The notes below the pieces were generated by a model that was not told the DNA's origin, did not search any database, and saw nothing but the letters and a program-made list of their open reading frames with translations. Source: Mucidula mucida (Eukaryota; Basidiomycota; Agaricomycetes; Agaricales; Physalacriaceae). Taken from it: a stretch of 11,134 bases of DNA. Location of the stretch: positions 1-11,134 of the forward strand of contig JADNYV010000994.1 in the NCBI GenBank assembly GCA_015501055.1, read 5' to 3'. Positions 8,227-11,134 of this stretch are shown here, piece after piece; position 1 is the first letter of the stretch; every line of letters begins with the position of its first letter. The position numbers were made by a program, and so were the translations under genes.

Positions 8227-10838
8227 ATGGCGACACGACGACAGCATCAGACCGGCCCGCGAGAGTACTTTCGACACCGCGAAAAACGACTAGGATCAAC
8301 GAGCAGCGCTTACATTTGCAAGAGTCCAGTGGTGGGAACACTGTTCAGGTCCCCGCTGAAATATTTCTGGCCCACTATGCCAATCTCCTTCACTCTCAGA
8401 GAGACACTGACGCCCTGGTCTCTCACGTCGAGAAACGGCTCAAGGCAAATGACACTTTGAACGGGAAGGGCTGGACCGCAACAAACGTTATAGGTCCTAA
8501 AAAAGATACGGTCTTCAAGGGACTAGCGGGCATTGCAGAGGAGATCCACTCCCATTGCGAGACATGGAACGAGACGAAGCAGCATCCCAAGCTCCAGCAA
8601 CGCACAACTCGTCTCCTTTGTCAACCGAACCATACAACGGCCTCTGAGGTTCGCGGGGGATCTATGAAGACGGATGCCCGCTTCATCCTCGATGAAATCG
8701 GCGACGATGTGCATGTTCCGACCTCGGCAGTTGTCGGTCCTGCTGAGTTCAAGACTCACCTGAACCGTCAGGACCGGATAGATGTATGTCCTTTGGCTTT
8801 GCTGATATCACCCGATTTGACTTGTGTTTTAGAACGAAAGCAAGGTTCTTGGAGCCGTCGGTCACATACTCTACAATGATCCGTGTCGACGCTTTGTGAT
8901 CGCTTTCACCATCGAGGATCGTTGGATGCGCTTTTGGTATTTTTCGAGATCGCAGATCACTATATCTGCTCAATTCGACTATCACGAGGTGAGTTGATTT
9001 GGGCGCTTTTATTCTTCGCTCTCTTACGCTATTCTCAGAATCCCAGGCTCTTCATTCGTTTCGTCATCTTCATGACCTTCGCCCCCCTCGAAGACCTTGG
9101 GTACGACCCTACTGTGAAGCGCATTGGCGTCAACGAAAAGGACATTCAATATCGCTTCACCGTGGGCGACAAGGTGTACCAGACCACGGGAATCATTCAT
9201 GATCTGAACCTCGACCTTGTCACTCGCGCTACGCGGGTATGGGAAGTCATAGAGCTTGACTCTGAAGACATGCCCATCGGTACACCCAAGGTTTTAAAGG
9301 ACGTTTGGCTTTACTCTGACGCAACACCGGAATCGGACATCTACAACGCGATCTTCGCAGCCCTTCGGCAACTGGATAAAGATGGCAGTGTTGCGGAGAA
9401 CGAGCGTCCTCCGCCGTTGCAGCCGGGCTCCTCCCTGGAGGAGGATGCAAAAAACTATTTCATGACGATCCTTTCAGACTCAGTTGTCACGATCAACGGC
9501 CAGCCAGATGAGGCGCCAGAGCCTCCAGAAGATTACGTCGAGTTGTTCTATACCGAAACAGAGGAAAAGGTCGCGATGGAGGCTACTGTCGAGGGCACTC
9601 ACCGCGGGGAAGTCGATGGGTGTACGCCTAAGCTAAAGAGGGCGAACAGAGCCGTATATCCGCACAAGAAACGGATTCATCGACGCATTGTGTTCGAGGA
9701 GGTGTGCCGTACGCTCTACAAGGTTTTCTCCTACGCCGATTTTACGAAAGGGCTTGCACAGCTTGTCTACGGTAACGTTGCTCATTTTTGTCCTTTTTTA
9801 TGAAACTGACGCAGTTTTTTTGCAGGCCTGGAATACATGCGCTTAGCAGGATTTGTTCATCGCGATATCAGCCCGGGGAATTGCCTCATTTACAAGGGCC
9901 AAACGAAGATCTCCGACCTTGAATATGCCCGCCCTTACGCTGCGCCAGGCCATGGCACTGCTCCCCTTACCGTACGTTTTCCTGTCATAAGTTCCGAAAT
10001 GTTAGACTCATTGAGCAATTAGGGCACTCCTGGATTTATGGCAGTAGAGTATCAGAGGCAGAAGCATCAATTTAACCCTCGTCGAGCCTTCCAACCTAGC
10101 CGTTCCAGGACGACAAAGCGTAGCAAAGCGTTGTGGTTCAAGTTCAACTTCCTCCATGATCTCGAGTCCGTCCTTTGGATTTACCTGTGGTTCTTGCTCG
10201 ACACTCTACCGGCCCAGTTCACGCCAGCGGATTGCGAAGCGAACCGTACCGTTGTCCTGAGGCTCAACGAGACGCTGTTTGACGGGACCCTCCGTTGTTC
10301 CTCTGACCGTCTAGAGTTCATGCAAGCTTTCCAAACAGATAAAAAGCGTCGCTATGGTGAAATCATCAGCGCTCTAACTGGGGTGCATGGCGTGGACTCC
10401 ATGCTACTCAAAGCATTGAACGCCTTTCAATATCTGGTTGACTGTTATGGTGTGGTGCAATCGTCGCAACCGCTTCTTCCAGACTCCCAACATATGACGC
10501 ACTGGGATCGCAAGGTGTTCCTGCACGCGTACTACGAGGACATCCGCGCTTACTTTATGGACGTCTACGAAGAGATGAAGGACACGACTGAGGAAGCGCT
10601 ACCGATCTGGTACACTGATCAGGAGGATGTTCATAGGGCTCAACAGGCAGTGGGCCCCTCGAGGCGTTTTTCTGTAGGCAATCGTCCGAATAAACGCCCT
10701 CGGACTGGTACGGATGTACCGCCGCGGCCTGTTCGGGAGGACGAAAACGACGAGGAGGAGGACTTCGGAGAGCAACCGTCACCGACCGCAGCGAGCCAAG
10801 ATCGGAAGACTAAGAGGAAGAGAACCGTTGGGATGTAG
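8227..10838 (+). CDS. FunK1 fungal-type protein kinase
   Basis: Five exons: 8227-8783, 8833-8988, 9039-9771, 9826-9971, 10023-10838. The four introns (49, 50, 54 and 51 nt) have GT/AG ends and join frames cleanly. The product is about 802 aa if the exon 1 break is a single missing base. Residues 170-260 carry the FunK1-type N-terminal block (AEFKTHLNRQDRID, GHILYNDPCRRFVIAFTIED, MRFWYFSRS). The kinase core follows: candidate beta-3 Lys 325 in VLKDVW, catalytic loop HRDISPGN with D496 and N501, metal-binding D513 in DLEYAR where most kinases have DFG, and the activation segment GTPGFMAVEY at 532-541. The C-terminal tail is acidic (DENDEEED), then basic (KTKRKR), a likely nuclear signal. The stop is TAG 10836-10838. 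Exon 1 has a conflict: the first ATG after the TATA box is one frame off STPRKTTRINEQ; an extra T in TTT at 8269-8271 would fix it. FunK1 kinases are expanded in mushroom fungi and substrates are largely unknown. Confidence 0.88.
8784..8832 (+). other. Kinase intron 1
   Basis: GTATGT donor, TTTAG acceptor, CTGAT branch-like motif; 49 nt, phase 0, joining RQDRID to NESKVLGAVGHI. Confidence 0.85.
8989..9038 (+). other. Kinase intron 2
   Basis: GTGAGT donor, CTCAG acceptor, CTTAC branch-like motif; 50 nt, phase 0, joining QFDYHE to NPRLFIRF. Confidence 0.85.
9772..9825 (+). other. Kinase intron 3
   Basis: GTAACG donor, CTGAC branch motif at 9806-9810, TTGCAG acceptor; 54 nt, phase 1, joining AQLVY to GLEYMRLAGF. 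A nearer GCAG at 9811-9814 is too close to the branch site to be used. Confidence 0.85.
9972..10022 (+). other. Kinase intron 4
   Basis: GTACGT donor, AATTAG acceptor; 51 nt, phase 0, joining GTAPLT to GTPGFMAVEY inside the activation segment. The intron is a multiple of three but contains an in-frame stop, so it must be spliced. Confidence 0.85.
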
Positions 10839-11066
10839 ATTTCCTCGAAAGCCATGCTTCTCTCGTATATACTTAGATTTCTCCCAACATGTGTATGGAT
10901 TGTATAGTGTCCAGTTTAGTTATCAAGTTCTCTTTGGGTGATGCTCGTTGCCAGTGTACTCTGGGTGGAAGGACGCACTGAGGAGCCCTAAGCCCTCCTT
11001 ATTGGAAGGAGACCCGCCGTCAGTACTTTACGATCTTCCATTTCCTTTTTAGGTAATACACGCCAC
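10839..11066 (+). other. Kinase 3' flank, no gene seen
   Basis: This holds the 3' untranslated region of the kinase gene and a short spacer. AT-rich tracts near 10867-10920 could contain the polyadenylation signals. A small perfect stem CTCCTT-ATTGG-AAGGAG lies near 10996-11012. No supported coding frame. Confidence 0.45.
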
Positions 11067-11134
11067 TATATATTTTCGACTCCTGTATCAGCTTCCTCAG
11101 TCGTTTCCATCACTTCGTATGCGACTGCGGTAAG
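11067..11134 (+). promoter_or_regulatory. Possible promoter and first exon of a gene running off the right edge
   Basis: A TATATATTTT element at 11067-11076 is followed by a pyrimidine-rich leader and an ATG at 11119-11121, about 45 nt downstream, close to the TATA-to-ATG distance of the kinase gene. The frame reads ATG CGA CTG CG, then GTAAG at 11130-11134, which looks like a splice donor. The product is unknown because the gene leaves the window. Confidence 0.3.

Noticed and set aside
10555..10855. Minus-strand frames opposite the kinase C-terminal tail
   Set aside because: These are mirror frames of the acidic and basic repeats in the real coding strand.

Overview
The window looks like a gene-family-rich stretch of a mushroom-forming basidiomycete (Agaricomycetes) genome. 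Three things point there: a fungal-type FunK1 protein kinase gene with four recognisable introns of 49-54 nt, two members of the large agaric F-box-like family, and TATA-containing promoters close to short leaders. I see no rRNA, tRNA, CRISPR array or intact transposon.

Layout. On the minus strand lie, in transcription order, F-box-like gene B (5493 to 3935), a single-exon gene C of unknown function with a mitochondrial-type N-terminus (3755 to 2463), and F-box-like gene A (1132 to beyond the left edge). A and B are diverged tandem paralogues that flank C and share a strongly conserved core promoter. On the plus strand are a broken locus D (about 6346-7128; cysteine cluster, basic linker and coiled coil), the FunK1 kinase gene (8227-10838), and a possible first exon of another gene at the right edge (11119). 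The stretches 1599-2462, 5734-6345, 7129-8140 and 10839-11066 hold no gene I can support.

The most unusual feature is the pattern of reading-frame breaks. A has seven and B has four single-base frame changes, and locus D and kinase exon 1 have one each. Every one can be explained by gain or loss of one base in or next to a short run of identical bases, and the frames joined across them contain no nonsense codon in A or B. Gene C (430 codons) and kinase exons 2-5 are clean. Either A and B are very young pseudogenes, or the assembly carries homopolymer-length errors; raw reads would decide.

Joint function is mostly not inferable. F-box proteins are expected to be substrate receptors of SCF ubiquitin ligases, and FunK1 kinases are a lineage-expanded family of largely unknown role. 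Nothing in the sequence ties these neighbours into one pathway, and I do not see a convincing new multi-gene system here.
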